A stretch of DNA of 64,000 nt from Streptomyces sp. SKN60 (GCF_026236535.1 NZ_JAHTMW010000002.1:434001-498000); one strand, 5' to 3'; positions 41,278 to 48,099 are shown, numbered from the stretch's first letter. Program-made: numbers and translations. The notes: a model not told the origin generated them from the letters alone.

Positions 41278-41309
41278 GGGTTGCATCTGGTGCGCACCAG
41301 ATGCAACCC
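41278..41309. promoter_or_regulatory. Perfect 32-bp palindrome, putative operator
   Basis: GGGTTGCATCTGGTGC (41278-41293) is followed directly by its exact reverse complement (41294-41309), with TGGTGCGCACCA at the centre. It lies about 125 bp before the HTH-TPR gene and opposite the transfer operon, an ideal place for a regulator that decides between integration and transfer. The GntR-Nudix protein or the HTH-TPR protein are the candidate binders. Confidence 0.75.
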
Positions 41310-41434
41310 CTCATGTGGGCTGCGTGTCGGTGTGCTCCTCCAGAGAACGACTTAAGTTGGGCGTCGCGGCAGCCAACTGGGGTTAACCTCAAGGGCGTTA
41401 ACTAGCTCTCACCTGGGGCTTTGCGGGAGGCGAC

Positions 41435-42568
41435 GTGACTGAGGGGTTAAAGGCGGTCAGGACCGCGCGAGGGTGGTCGCAGGACCGACTGATCCACGAG
41501 ATGCGGCGGTTCGCAGAGCAACGGCTGCTCGACATCGCCTCGGCGGCCAGTCTCAAGACCTACGTGTCGGAGTGGGAGAACGGCCGCCGCGCCATCACGG
41601 ATCGATACGCCACGATCCTCCGGCCGCTCCTCGGCGTCACGGACGCCGAGCTGCGAGGTGAGACCGAAGCGCCCGAGCCGCAGGCGGACGGCTACGCGGA
41701 CCTACTGAGCCGCATCGACGCGGCAGGCAGCCTGAGCGAGTCCATGGTCCCGTCGTTCCTGGCCCAGACCGAGCTACTCCGGACCATGGACCGGCAGATG
41801 GGCGCGGCCGGTCTGGTGGACCAGATGAACGGTCATCCGGCGGCGATGGAGGAAGCGCTGACCTTCGCCGTGCTGCCAGGGGCACGCAGGCCCATCGCGA
41901 CCGCCCTCGCGGGAGCATCCACCCTTGCCGCATGGCAGGCGCTGGACGCCGGCGCAGTGGACAGGGCATGGCGAAGGTACGAGCTCGCCAAGAAGGCCGC
42001 CCAGGACGCCGAGTCTCCGCTCTACCTGGCGCACGCCATGGGCGAGCAGGCATACGTTCTCGCGGACGCCGGCCGACCTCAGCTCGCCGTCGAACTGGTG
42101 CGAGACGCGCAGCGCACCCAGCCCGAGCATCAGTCGCCTCGGCTGCGGGCGTGGCTCGCGGCTGCCGAAGCCGAGCTGTGCGCGGCTGCGGGACCCGAGA
42201 TGGAGTCGGCGGCGCGGTCGGCACTTGAGCGGGCGACCGGGCTCTTGCCTGACGACGGCGAGGTGCGCGACGCCGACATGCTGAGCATCTTCCTCAACAC
42301 CGGCCACCTGTCGAGGTGGCGGGGGAACGTCCTTGCCAAGCTCGGCGACGCCTCAGCAATGGAGGAGTTGTACGCGTCGCTCCGCAGTGCCGACGAGTCC
42401 TTCGTGCGCGCGAACTCCGGTCTGCACTGCGATCTCACCCAGGCGCACCTCGCCCGCGGGGAGCTGGACGAAGCGCGGTCCCATCTGCAGAAGGCCAGGT
42501 TGCTGGCGAACCGCACGGGTTCCGTGCGGTACCGCCGGCGTGTGGAGCTGCTTACCGGTCGTCTCTAG
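41435..42568 (+). CDS. XRE-type HTH transcriptional regulator with TPR-like C-terminus
   Basis: This 377-residue protein starts with a Cro/C1-type helix-turn-helix (KAVRTARGWSQDRLIHEM, then SLKTYVSEWENGRRAI) and continues with helical repeats of TPR type (AAWQALDAGAVDRAWRRYELAKKAAQ; ELDEARSHLQKARLLAN). Such regulators are common in Streptomyces mobile elements and secondary-metabolism loci and may sense a peptide or small ligand through the repeats. GTG 41435 has GGGAGG upstream. The 3' end overlaps the convergent GntR-Nudix gene by 17 bp. It could activate the divergent transfer operon, by analogy with the pSAM2 activator Pra, but it is not recognisably homologous to it. Confidence 0.87.
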   Translation: MTEGLKAVRTARGWSQDRLIHEMRRFAEQRLLDIASAASLKTYVSEWENGRRAITDRYATILRPLLGVTDAELRGETEAPEPQADGYADLLSRIDAAGSLSESMVPSFLAQTELLRTMDRQMGAAGLVDQMNGHPAAMEEALTFAVLPGARRPIATALAGASTLAAWQALDAGAVDRAWRRYELAKKAAQDAESPLYLAHAMGEQAYVLADAGRPQLAVELVRDAQRTQPEHQSPRLRAWLAAAEAELCAAAGPEMESAARSALERATGLLPDDGEVRDADMLSIFLNTGHLSRWRGNVLAKLGDASAMEELYASLRSADESFVRANSGLHCDLTQAHLARGELDEARSHLQKARLLANRTGSVRYRRRVELLTGRL

Positions 42569-43328
42569 CGCGGGAAGCGAGGATGTGGAGCAGGGCGACG
42601 AGCGTGCCGGAACCCATGAGCTTGCCCTCGGACATGAGGCGCGGGATGTCACCGAGGGGGATCCAGGCGATCTCGCCGGCCTCCTCGGCGTCGGTCGGCT
42701 CTCCGACCTTCTCAGCGCCACGAGCCACGAAGATCTCGTGCGGAGAGTCGACCATGCCGATCATCGGCTGGTAGCTGACGATGTGCTCGACCGGGCCGGG
42801 CCGCCAACCTGTCTCTTCCTCGACCTCGCGGGCCGCCGTGGTGGCGGCGTCCTCGCCCGCGTCCACGATTCCGCCGGGCAGCTCCCACCCCCACTGCTCT
42901 GGCACGAAGCGGTACCGCCACAGCATGAGCACGCGGTCTTGGTCGTCGATCACGGCGGTCACGGCCACGCGGAAGAGCCGGACGACGTGGTGCTCGAAGC
43001 GGTCGACACCGGGGGGCTCAACGTCGACCAGGTCGAGGTTCACCCAGCGGTTCTCGTAGACGTGGCGGGAGCCGTGGATCTTCCACGGCTCCATCTCCGC
43101 CGGCGTCGGGACGCTCTCGGCGCCGAGGACGCGGTAGGAGCTGCGGTCATGAGCCTTGATGAAGTGCTCATTCACCAGACGGGCGAGCACCTGACGCAGC
43201 GCCGTGCGGCCGATCTCAAGATCTGCGCTCAGCGTCCGCTCAGACGGCAGCTTGTCGCCGGGCCCATAGCGCCCCGACTCGATCCAGGCTCGGATCGTCT
43301 CGTAGACCCTCTGCGTCTTGGGTCCCAT
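42552..43328 (-). CDS. GntR-type regulator fused to a Nudix hydrolase (KorSA/Pif-like)
   Basis: This 258-residue protein has two domains. Residues 1-70 form a GntR winged helix (VYETIRAWIESGRYGPGDKL, then LPSERTLSADLEIGRTALRQ). Residues 85-250 form a Nudix hydrolase with a canonical Nudix box: GGIVDAGEDAATTAAREV followed by EEETGW (152-174), preceded by a WRYRFVPEQWGWELPGG strand typical of ADP-ribose-pyrophosphatase-like members. In pSAM2 a GntR repressor (KorSA) and a separate Nudix protein (Pif, blocking redundant transfer into cells that already carry the element) are distinct genes; here both functions seem fused. It is therefore a candidate for both repressor and immunity factor. ATG 43328 begins the winged helix. 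Confidence 0.87.
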   Translation of the reverse strand: MGPKTQRVYETIRAWIESGRYGPGDKLPSERTLSADLEIGRTALRQVLARLVNEHFIKAHDRSSYRVLGAESVPTPAEMEPWKIHGSRHVYENRWVNLDLVDVEPPGVDRFEHHVVRLFRVAVTAVIDDQDRVLMLWRYRFVPEQWGWELPGGIVDAGEDAATTAAREVEEETGWRPGPVEHIVSYQPMIGMVDSPHEIFVARGAEKVGEPTDAEEAGEIAWIPLGDIPRLMSEGKLMGSGTLVALLHILASRARDDR

Positions 43329-43466
43329 TACTGGTCCACACCCCTCTATCTGCGGTAGTGCCAGCTAGCGTAGCGGCGTCCAGCCCCGGGAGTTCAGCCC
43401 GCACGAGCCTGGTACCAGCATGAATGAATACGGCGAATACCCATGCGAACTGCACGCGACAGAGAG

Positions 43467-44306
43467 TCACGAGCTAAGCACGTACCTTCGGTTCACACCC
43501 TGCCATGCTTTGATTCTGCGAATCACTTCCCAAGAGTTCAAATGCGAATTAGACAAGCTGGTTCGAATCGTGCTCGCCACCGCCTCGGGATTCGCCCTGT
43601 CAACTTTATATTCCACCTTCAAAAGGAATGCCAAAGCCCTCACTAGATCCTTACCGTGACACATGCCGAAATCAGCAGGCGTCTGGCTGACCAAGTCACG
43701 CCATTCCTGGAATCCAATCACGGCAGACACCTTAGAATGCATGGCGTCTACGAGCCGGCTGGAATCCATCCTTCCCGATTTCGTGTCCCAATACTTAGCG
43801 AGCTTCACCTCCTCCAGCTTTAGGGGAATACCGAGGGGCTGACCCGCCATTCGAATCCTCCCCAGGGGGAAGGCGACGGTTCGGGCCCTGTCGCTAAGGC
43901 TGACAGCGACTCGATGACACGATTCTTGGGACTGGAGCGCCAAAGGGACGTACTCCATGGCTACAGCTTCAATGAGACCGAGCGAGATTAGGTCACTCTC
44001 CATATCGGTGCCTGTGGTAATAATTAGGTCTGGGGCACCACGAAGAGAGCTGCGACGAACTTCATAGTCACAATCGGTGACAAATATGAGCTTACTGCGC
44101 TGCGCTTCATTCGCCTTTTCGTGAGCGCTCAACAAAAGCCTTCTTCCTCCGGCTGGCAAGATCTGCGCGAGATTAGCGACGTGCCGAGCAAATACCCGCT
44201 TATCGTCTGGCCCTTCGACAATCAGAATTCCTGTCGAGGGCCCTAGTCCATCGGCGCGCATTTCTGCATCCAGGAGTAGGTCAAACGCGCTTGCGTACTC
44301 CGACAT
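43467..44306 (-). CDS. DUF4435/TOPRIM-like protein, AriB-like partner of the ATPase
   Basis: This 279-residue soluble protein has a TOPRIM-like pattern near its N-terminus: ILIVEGPDDKRVFARHV (Glu31), then LIFVTDCDYE with Asp78 and Asp80, and TDMESDL with Glu103. These fit the DUF4435 family, whose best known member is AriB, the toxic nuclease released by the ATPase AriA in the PARIS anti-phage system (AriB cleaves tRNA-Lys in the characterised case). The C-terminal half is helical without motif. ATG 44306 starts three bases after the ATPase stop, so expression is coupled. GC content is clearly lower and codon use less biased than in neighbouring genes, indicating recent acquisition. The family call is by eye. 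Confidence 0.72.
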   Translation of the reverse strand: MSEYASAFDLLLDAEMRADGLGPSTGILIVEGPDDKRVFARHVANLAQILPAGGRRLLLSAHEKANEAQRSKLIFVTDCDYEVRRSSLRGAPDLIITTGTDMESDLISLGLIEAVAMEYVPLALQSQESCHRVAVSLSDRARTVAFPLGRIRMAGQPLGIPLKLEEVKLAKYWDTKSGRMDSSRLVDAMHSKVSAVIGFQEWRDLVSQTPADFGMCHGKDLVRALAFLLKVEYKVDRANPEAVASTIRTSLSNSHLNSWEVIRRIKAWQGVNRRYVLSS

Positions 44307-44309
44307 TCT

Positions 44310-45671
44310 TCACGCGTCCAGCGATCGGCGAAGATCGGTGCGGCCTGCGATCAGCGTAGGTGAATGAGTGGCCAACATGAAATAGGTGCCTGACACAGCA
44401 GAGATCTCGGTTAGATCGTCAATGAACGTGGACTGCCACAGGACATGCAGCGAGAGTTCCGGCTCATCGATCATCACCAAAGTACCAGGGCGGGACTCGA
44501 ACAGAAGTTTATGAGAAAGGACGAACATCTGCTGCTCGCCACTCGACAGATGAACGGGCCTGATCTCTTCGCCTGTCCTCTCGGAGAGGATGACGAATCC
44601 TCGTTCTGCGTCGATCTCTACTCGCTTGTCCCTGTAGTGGCGACGCAGGAAATCCATGAACGGCTCAAGGAGGCGCCGGAGAGGCTCGAAAGTAGCTAGC
44701 TTGCTTTCCGTGTCGGAAATGTAGGTAGAAATAAGCGCTAGCGAGTCTGCACTATCTAGGGGTAGGTCAGAAATTGACTCCTCGGCCTCGGAAGAATCGA
44801 TTAGCCCGGCCGCTGCGAGGGAAGCCCGCAGCGCTTGCACCTCCTGAAAGTCTCGCATGATGCTTTCGCGGCTTGAAACACCCGTCGGGGAGCTGATGGC
44901 ACTAAATACCCGCCTGGGAAAATCTCGGTCGAGGTTCTGCGACTCGGCCCCGTAGAGAAGCTTATGGCGTCGAACTTCCGCATTGATGTTCTCGACGGCC
45001 GTTTCAATGGCAGCCACAACTTGCATAGTCTCACCCGACCCCCGCTTCTTGGGCCGCATCCGCCTCTCGGGAATTAGCCGTTGATCGGAAACCAGGAGGG
45101 CCGGGAAGAGACTTTGCATTTCCCCGAATCGTCTTGAACCTTCAAGCCCCCTGTGCGCAAGATAGTTTCGGATTCGCCGATAGTCTTCTGGATTCGAGAA
45201 CGCGTAATCCTCAATCGATGCCGGATCAACAGGAGGTTCTTCCCCCAACAATTGAGCGAAGAGGTGGTCCCTCTCTCTTGTGATCTCGTCAGAATTCGGC
45301 GAATATTCCCAGGTTCTTGACCTTTGCGATTGGCGATCCAGGCGAACTTTGATGCCCCCGTCCTCGCGACGCCGCACGGTCATTAGGCCAGACTCGAAAT
45401 CAAGTCTAATCTGGTCGAATTTAACCTTCGAAAGCGCCTCCAAATTCCCCCTGCTGATCATGTTGATTGTTCGGAGGATTGTCGACTTACCCGTTCCATT
45501 AGAGCCAGTCAGGATCGTCGGCTCACGACTATCGAGGTTGATTGAATGACTGTAAGCACCGAAAAGATCGGTGATCGTGTAGCGCTGCAATCGCCCCAGT
45601 GCCGCTACGTGCTTCCGACGAGGCGAACTGCCCCGATCTTCTTCTCCCACCGTTGCGCCGATGTCGCTCAC
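44310..45671 (-). CDS. ABC-type AAA ATPase, AriA-like sensor of a PARIS-like defence system
   Basis: The 453-residue product is an SMC/ABC-like ATPase (AAA_15/AAA_21 type): Walker A GSNGTGKST at 56-64, a helical insertion (about 100-360), ABC signature LSSGEQQ at 375-381, Walker B VMIDEPELSLH at about 399-409 and the switch histidine in ATHSP (434-438). Its size, the ATPase-first order and the following DUF4435/TOPRIM-like gene match PARIS, where AriA holds AriB until a phage anti-restriction protein triggers release. Gabija and OLD systems instead fuse ATPase and TOPRIM in one chain. GTG 45671 has GAGGAGG upstream. Lower GC than the rest of the element. Confidence 0.78.
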   Translation of the reverse strand: MSDIGATVGEEDRGSSPRRKHVAALGRLQRYTITDLFGAYSHSINLDSREPTILTGSNGTGKSTILRTINMISRGNLEALSKVKFDQIRLDFESGLMTVRRREDGGIKVRLDRQSQRSRTWEYSPNSDEITRERDHLFAQLLGEEPPVDPASIEDYAFSNPEDYRRIRNYLAHRGLEGSRRFGEMQSLFPALLVSDQRLIPERRMRPKKRGSGETMQVVAAIETAVENINAEVRRHKLLYGAESQNLDRDFPRRVFSAISSPTGVSSRESIMRDFQEVQALRASLAAAGLIDSSEAEESISDLPLDSADSLALISTYISDTESKLATFEPLRRLLEPFMDFLRRHYRDKRVEIDAERGFVILSERTGEEIRPVHLSSGEQQMFVLSHKLLFESRPGTLVMIDEPELSLHVLWQSTFIDDLTEISAVSGTYFMLATHSPTLIAGRTDLRRSLDA

Positions 45672-45713
45672 CCCGTGCCTCCTCGCTGACTAGCCGCTGA
45701 AGCGACACGCTAG

Positions 45714-45923
45714 TGCAACCGTTGCCGCTGGCATGGAAGGTTCGCCCAGGTAGCGACTGCTGGGCGATCTCACGGGCTTGATGCCTCCCAGACACCCCGT
45801 TCACCCACAGATCAGTACGCCCTGGGGAACCAGCAGTCGTCCAAGGTGGGCGGCGAGGCTCGTGACTTCCTCACGACAGAGAAGCCATCGGCCTTCTCGG
45901 GCATGGTGCTGCCGCCGGACTGA
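45714..45923 (+). pseudogene. Possible 3' fragment of an unidentified gene behind the defence cargo
   Basis: One plus-strand frame stays open from 45714 to TGA 45921 without a convincing start, and its end (DQYALGNQQSSKVGGEARDF then LTTEKPSAFSGMVLPPD) looks like real coding sequence in composition. It may be the tail of a gene whose front was lost when the low-GC ATPase/DUF4435 pair was inserted. The product is not recognised. The rest of 45672-45997 should contain the promoter of the minus-strand ATPase gene. Confidence 0.3.
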
Positions 45924-45997
45924 CGGAGTAGGCATACGGGGCGCGACACCTGGGGAGGGTGCCCGGCGGGGCGACCGTGTCTAGCTCAGGAGGGGCC

Positions 45998-46360
45998 TTG
46001 TCGAAGGATCGTGCGGATTTGGAGCACGAGGAACAGATTGTCTGGACCGAGGACGTGGGCGGCTTCGACTACGTGCGCCAGACAGTAGCCCGCTTGTCCA
46101 CGACCCGGCGGAAGCCGGTGGGGTGGAACGGAGCAGGCCGGCGGGTCGGATACTCCGTGCTCAAGTCGGATGCCCCAAGCGGTGATACGGGGAGGTTCGT
46201 CCGCCGGGTGTTCTGGGTGAAGGACTACGACCGTTCCGAGCAGCCCGACGGTACGTACAAGACGTCCGCCCCCAGCGAGGCCGTCGATCCGCGGACGGTC
46301 GCGCCGGGAGTCTGGGGCGAGCTGACCGATCGCGCTTGGGGCGGTCCGCTACCCGACTGA
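45998..46360 (+). CDS. Hypothetical protein at the right end of the AICE
   Basis: This 120-residue protein is likely to start at TTG 45998, because AGGAGGGG stands directly upstream; an in-frame GTG at 45959 lacks a ribosome-binding site. The product (SKDRADLEHEEQIVWTEDVG, FVRRVFWVKDYDRSEQPDG, ending WGGPLPD) is acidic with several aromatic residues and no known domain. Its last codons and the downstream terminator recur in the remnant at 47001-47128, so it belongs to the backbone of this element family rather than to the cargo. Confidence 0.65.
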   Translation: MSKDRADLEHEEQIVWTEDVGGFDYVRQTVARLSTTRRKPVGWNGAGRRVGYSVLKSDAPSGDTGRFVRRVFWVKDYDRSEQPDGTYKTSAPSEAVDPRTVAPGVWGELTDRAWGGPLPD

Positions 46361-46409
46361 GCGGGCATCCAGGGCAGGCCAACCACGATGGCTGCTGCTA
46401 GTGCAGCCG

Positions 46410-46444
46410 AGAAGAGACCACCGCCCCGCACGGTGGTCTCTTCT
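46410..46444. terminator. Terminator near the AICE right end
   Basis: AGAAGAGACCACCG (46410-46423) pairs perfectly with CGGTGGTCTCTTCT (46431-46444), loop 7 nt. It follows the 120-residue gene and shields the element from outside transcription. A copy is found at 47068-47102. Confidence 0.85.
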
Positions 46445-46455
46445 GCGTTCTGGGC

Positions 46456-46551
46456 TGAGTCGCGATCTGAGACGCGATGAGTCGCGATGCTCGTCTCGTG
46501 GGCACCCCCTCTGACCTGCACTGAGACGCGATGAGTCGCTTGAGTCGCGAT
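46456..46551. repeat. Cluster of TGAG(T/A)CGCGAT repeats at the right end
   Basis: Five full 11-mers occur at 46456, 46468, 46478, 46522 and 46541 (TGAGTCGCGAT or TGAGACGCGAT) and one partial copy at 46532. Neighbours at 46468/46478 and 46522/46532/46541 share their end base and so repeat every 9-10 bp, on one DNA face. The same 11-mer lies before xis (30555-30565) and in the remnant (47114-47124). Probable arm sites for integrase or excisionase. Confidence 0.75.
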
Positions 46552-46695
46552 AATTCAGAAACTAGAGAGAACATGCTCAAACCAGCACCCGGAATCAGGC
46601 CCTCCGGTGGATGCGCGGGGAAGGCTCCGAGAGCGCGCATCAGGAAGCATCAAAGTGGCTGGTCAGCGGCCTGGGCGCGCTGCTGCGGCCAAGTC

Positions 46696-46740
46696 CCTTC
46701 TAAGCACTTGGCCGCAGGTTCGAGTCCTGCCGGGGGCGCA
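46696..46740 (+). repeat. attR: 45-bp copy of the tRNA-Arg 3' half
   Basis: This is identical to 28687-28731. The 5' half of the tRNA is missing, so this copy is not a tRNA gene; it marks the right boundary of the element and, with the remnant next to it, the left boundary of a second insertion. Confidence 0.95.
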
Positions 46741-46745
46741 CGACG

Positions 46746-46772
46746 AAGACCCTCCTTCGGGAGGGTCTTTTT
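46746..46772 (+). terminator. Hairpin after attR
   Basis: AAGACCCTCC pairs with GGAGGGTCTT around TTCG, followed by TTTT. It is the counterpart of the tRNA terminator at 28738. Confidence 0.85.
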
Positions 46773-46840
46773 GCTGGTCAGGTGGGGTTTCTGTGATCGT
46801 CCGAGGACGCCGCCGACACGCCCCGGTGGGCCCGAGGGGC

Positions 46841-46880
46841 GTTCGGCGGTGTCCGGCGGTGTCCGGCGGTGTCCGGCTGT
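46841..46880. repeat. Four tandem GTCCGGCGGT units
   Basis: GTTCGGCGGT, GTCCGGCGGT, GTCCGGCGGT and GTCCGGCTGT run head to tail. Two such units occur at the same relative place in the left end of the intact element (28833-28852). Likely integrase arm sites. Confidence 0.7.
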
Positions 46881-46925
46881 CACCGGGTTTCTGCGGGTGG
46901 CTGCGGAGAATACGCGGTGGAGTTT

Positions 46926-47003
46926 TCAGGCGGCCCCGGGCCTGTCCGGATCCCCTAGCTCACCCGCCTCCTCGATGCGCCGCTTCAGGTCATCGAGTTG
47001 CCC
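46926..47003 (-). pseudogene. 3' end of an integrase gene
   Basis: The last 25 codons of an integrase survive in frame on the minus strand (GQLDDLKRRIEEAGELGDP then DRPGAA and stop), closely matching the end of the AICE integrase (GQLDDLKHRIERAGELPDP). The differences at several codons show that it comes from a related but different element rather than from duplication of this one. Confidence 0.85.
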
Positions 47004-47067
47004 GACTGAGCGGGCGTCCGGGGTGGGAGACGCGGGCCGGAGACGACGGGGGCTGCCGGCGCAGCCG

Positions 47068-47102
47068 AGAAGAGACCACCGCCCGCCGCGGTGGTCTCTT
47101 CT
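47068..47102. terminator. Terminator copy in the remnant
   Basis: AGAAGAGACCACCGC pairs with GCGGTGGTCTCTTCT (loop about 5 nt). It is homologous to 46410-46444. It now separates the remnant from the chromosomal gene at 47171. Confidence 0.8.
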
Positions 47103-47170
47103 GCTTTTGCAGGCCGAGTCGCGATGGACGGGCCGGCCTTCTCACCGGGCGGGGTCGGGGGCAGGTCGGG

Positions 47171-47707
47171 TCAGAGGTAGAGGTCGATCGTGAAGCGCCG
47201 CTTGCCCACACCGATGGTGTCGGCGTGGACCGAGCCACGAGCCCGGTCGTATTTCCCGGTGCCGCCGGTGATCGCGTTGTCGAACGAGGGGGGAGGGGTC
47301 GTCGGGAGGCCCTGGGCGTTGAGGATGCCGAAGACCATCCCCTGCGCGGTGAGCTGGCCGTCCGGGAGGGTGTAGGTCACGACGCACTCCTCCGCTCCGC
47401 CGCTGTCCCCCGGCAGCGCCGCCCGGGTGGTGGTGCAGAAGCCGCCGGTCTCGCCGACCTGGTTGCCGGCCTCGTCGGAGAGGCTCGAGCGGACGACGGT
47501 CCGGTCGCCCTGGGCGGCCGGACCGTCGGGGTTGACGGGGAAGCGATTCTGCTCCGCGAGCTGGCCGATGAGTGTGATGACCTGGTGCTTGCCCTTGCCG
47601 TGGGCGGAATCGGCGCCCGTCTCTGCGGCGGTCGCGAGAGGGGCGCAGGCGAGGAGGGTGACCAGCGCAGTGGCCGTGCCGAGGCAGGCCGATCTGATGG
47701 TGCGCAT
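47171..47707 (-). CDS. Secreted allene-oxide-cyclase-like beta-barrel protein
   Basis: The product is 178 residues. A signal peptide (ACLGTATALVTLLACAPLATAAE, cleavage near 30) precedes a barrel of the allene oxide cyclase/dirigent superfamily. The tell-tale segment is AITGGTGKYDRARGSV near the C-terminus, preceded by TYTLPDGQLTAQGMVFG. One Cys pair (GGFCTTTR, EECVVTY) could form a disulphide outside the cell. Bacterial members have no established reaction; extracellular small-molecule binding is plausible. ATG 47707 has AGGAG 7-8 nt upstream, whereas the in-frame ATG 47734 has none. It is the first intact chromosomal gene to the right of the mobile elements. Confidence 0.85.
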   Translation of the reverse strand: MRTIRSACLGTATALVTLLACAPLATAAETGADSAHGKGKHQVITLIGQLAEQNRFPVNPDGPAAQGDRTVVRSSLSDEAGNQVGETGGFCTTTRAALPGDSGGAEECVVTYTLPDGQLTAQGMVFGILNAQGLPTTPPPSFDNAITGGTGKYDRARGSVHADTIGVGKRRFTIDLYL

Positions 47708-47964
47708 CGTGCGGCTCCTGAGGTTGATGCTCATGGACAGTCAGGGGATGAAAAGCTCATGCGATTTCATGCATAACCTCGGCTCCGCCGCCGCCCGGGA
47801 CGTTCCGGCACGACCCACCGGCAGATCCGACCGATCAGACCAACCCGGGACGTGAGTCGGCCCGCCCGGCCGGCCGAGCAGGGCGGCGAGGTGGTGGGCG
47901 GCCTGGTGGTCGAAGACCGTTGTCGGGGTGGTCCGACCGGCGGCCGGCAGGATGCGGACGGTGG

Positions 47965-48099
47965 CGCGAAGCCGGCGCGGTCGAGAGCCGCACCGACCCG
48001 GCCGACCGCCGCCGCACCCTCATCACCCCCTCCCCGAGCGCCCTGAACGTGCTCGCTCAGCACCTCGACCCGAGCGCCCTCGCCCGGATCGGCGGCTGA
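47965..48099 (+). pseudogene. MarR-like C-terminal fragment
   Basis: One plus frame reads VESRTDPADRRRTLITPSPS, then ALNVLAQHLDPSALARIGG and stop. The DPADRR...LITP pattern is the wing of MarR-type regulators followed by the usual C-terminal helix. No start or recognition helix precedes it, so it is a decayed 3' end. Nothing else is evident in 47708-48149 apart from the signals before the lipoprotein gene. Confidence 0.4.

Larger units (their letters stand above)
28687..46740. mobile_element. Actinomycete integrative and conjugative element (AICE) in tRNA-Arg, about 18.0 kb
   Basis: A perfect 45-bp repeat of the tRNA-Arg 3' half bounds the element. Inside, from left to right, are integrase and excisionase, replication genes (SF3 helicase, prim-pol), a C5 methyltransferase, a TraB/FtsK-type DNA translocase with an adjacent clt-like repeat array, small spread-type membrane proteins, a HTH-TPR regulator, a GntR-Nudix protein, and a two-gene cargo that looks like PARIS defence. 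This is the modular order of AICEs such as pSAM2, which excise, replicate as circles and transfer double-stranded DNA with one TraB protein; no relaxase or type IV secretion genes are seen. A damaged integrase frame may have fixed it in place. The cargo at 43467-45671 has visibly lower GC than the rest. Confidence 0.95.
46741..47128. mobile_element. Collapsed remnant of a second, related integrative element
   Basis: After attR the sequence runs collinear with the inside left end of the AICE (terminator, TGCTGGTCAG, GTCCGGCGGT repeats, ACCGGGTTTCTGCGGGTGG, the integrase 3' end). At 47001-47006 (CCCGAC) it switches to a sequence matching the AICE right end (46352 onward: TGAGCGGGC, the terminator, GAGTCGCGAT). 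So nearly all of a second element in tandem was lost, by deletion through a CCCG microhomology. Confidence 0.85.

Noticed and set aside
43420..43659. Small plus-strand frames opposite the end of the AriB-like gene
   Set aside because: They are antisense to the coding frame, which has the expected stop at 43467 and no disruptions.
43467..45671. Gabija or class 1 OLD nuclease
   Set aside because: In those the TOPRIM domain is fused to the ATPase; here the ATPase ends at its switch histidine and the TOPRIM-like protein is separate, and no UvrD-type GajB gene is near.
46696..46740. Possible second tRNA-Arg
   Set aside because: Only the 3' half is present; no acceptor 5' strand, D arm or anticodon 5' strand precedes it. 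It is the att duplication.
28687..46740. Classification of the element as a prophage
   Set aside because: No capsid, portal, terminase, tail or lysis genes are visible; TraB, prim-pol and spread-type proteins indicate an AICE.
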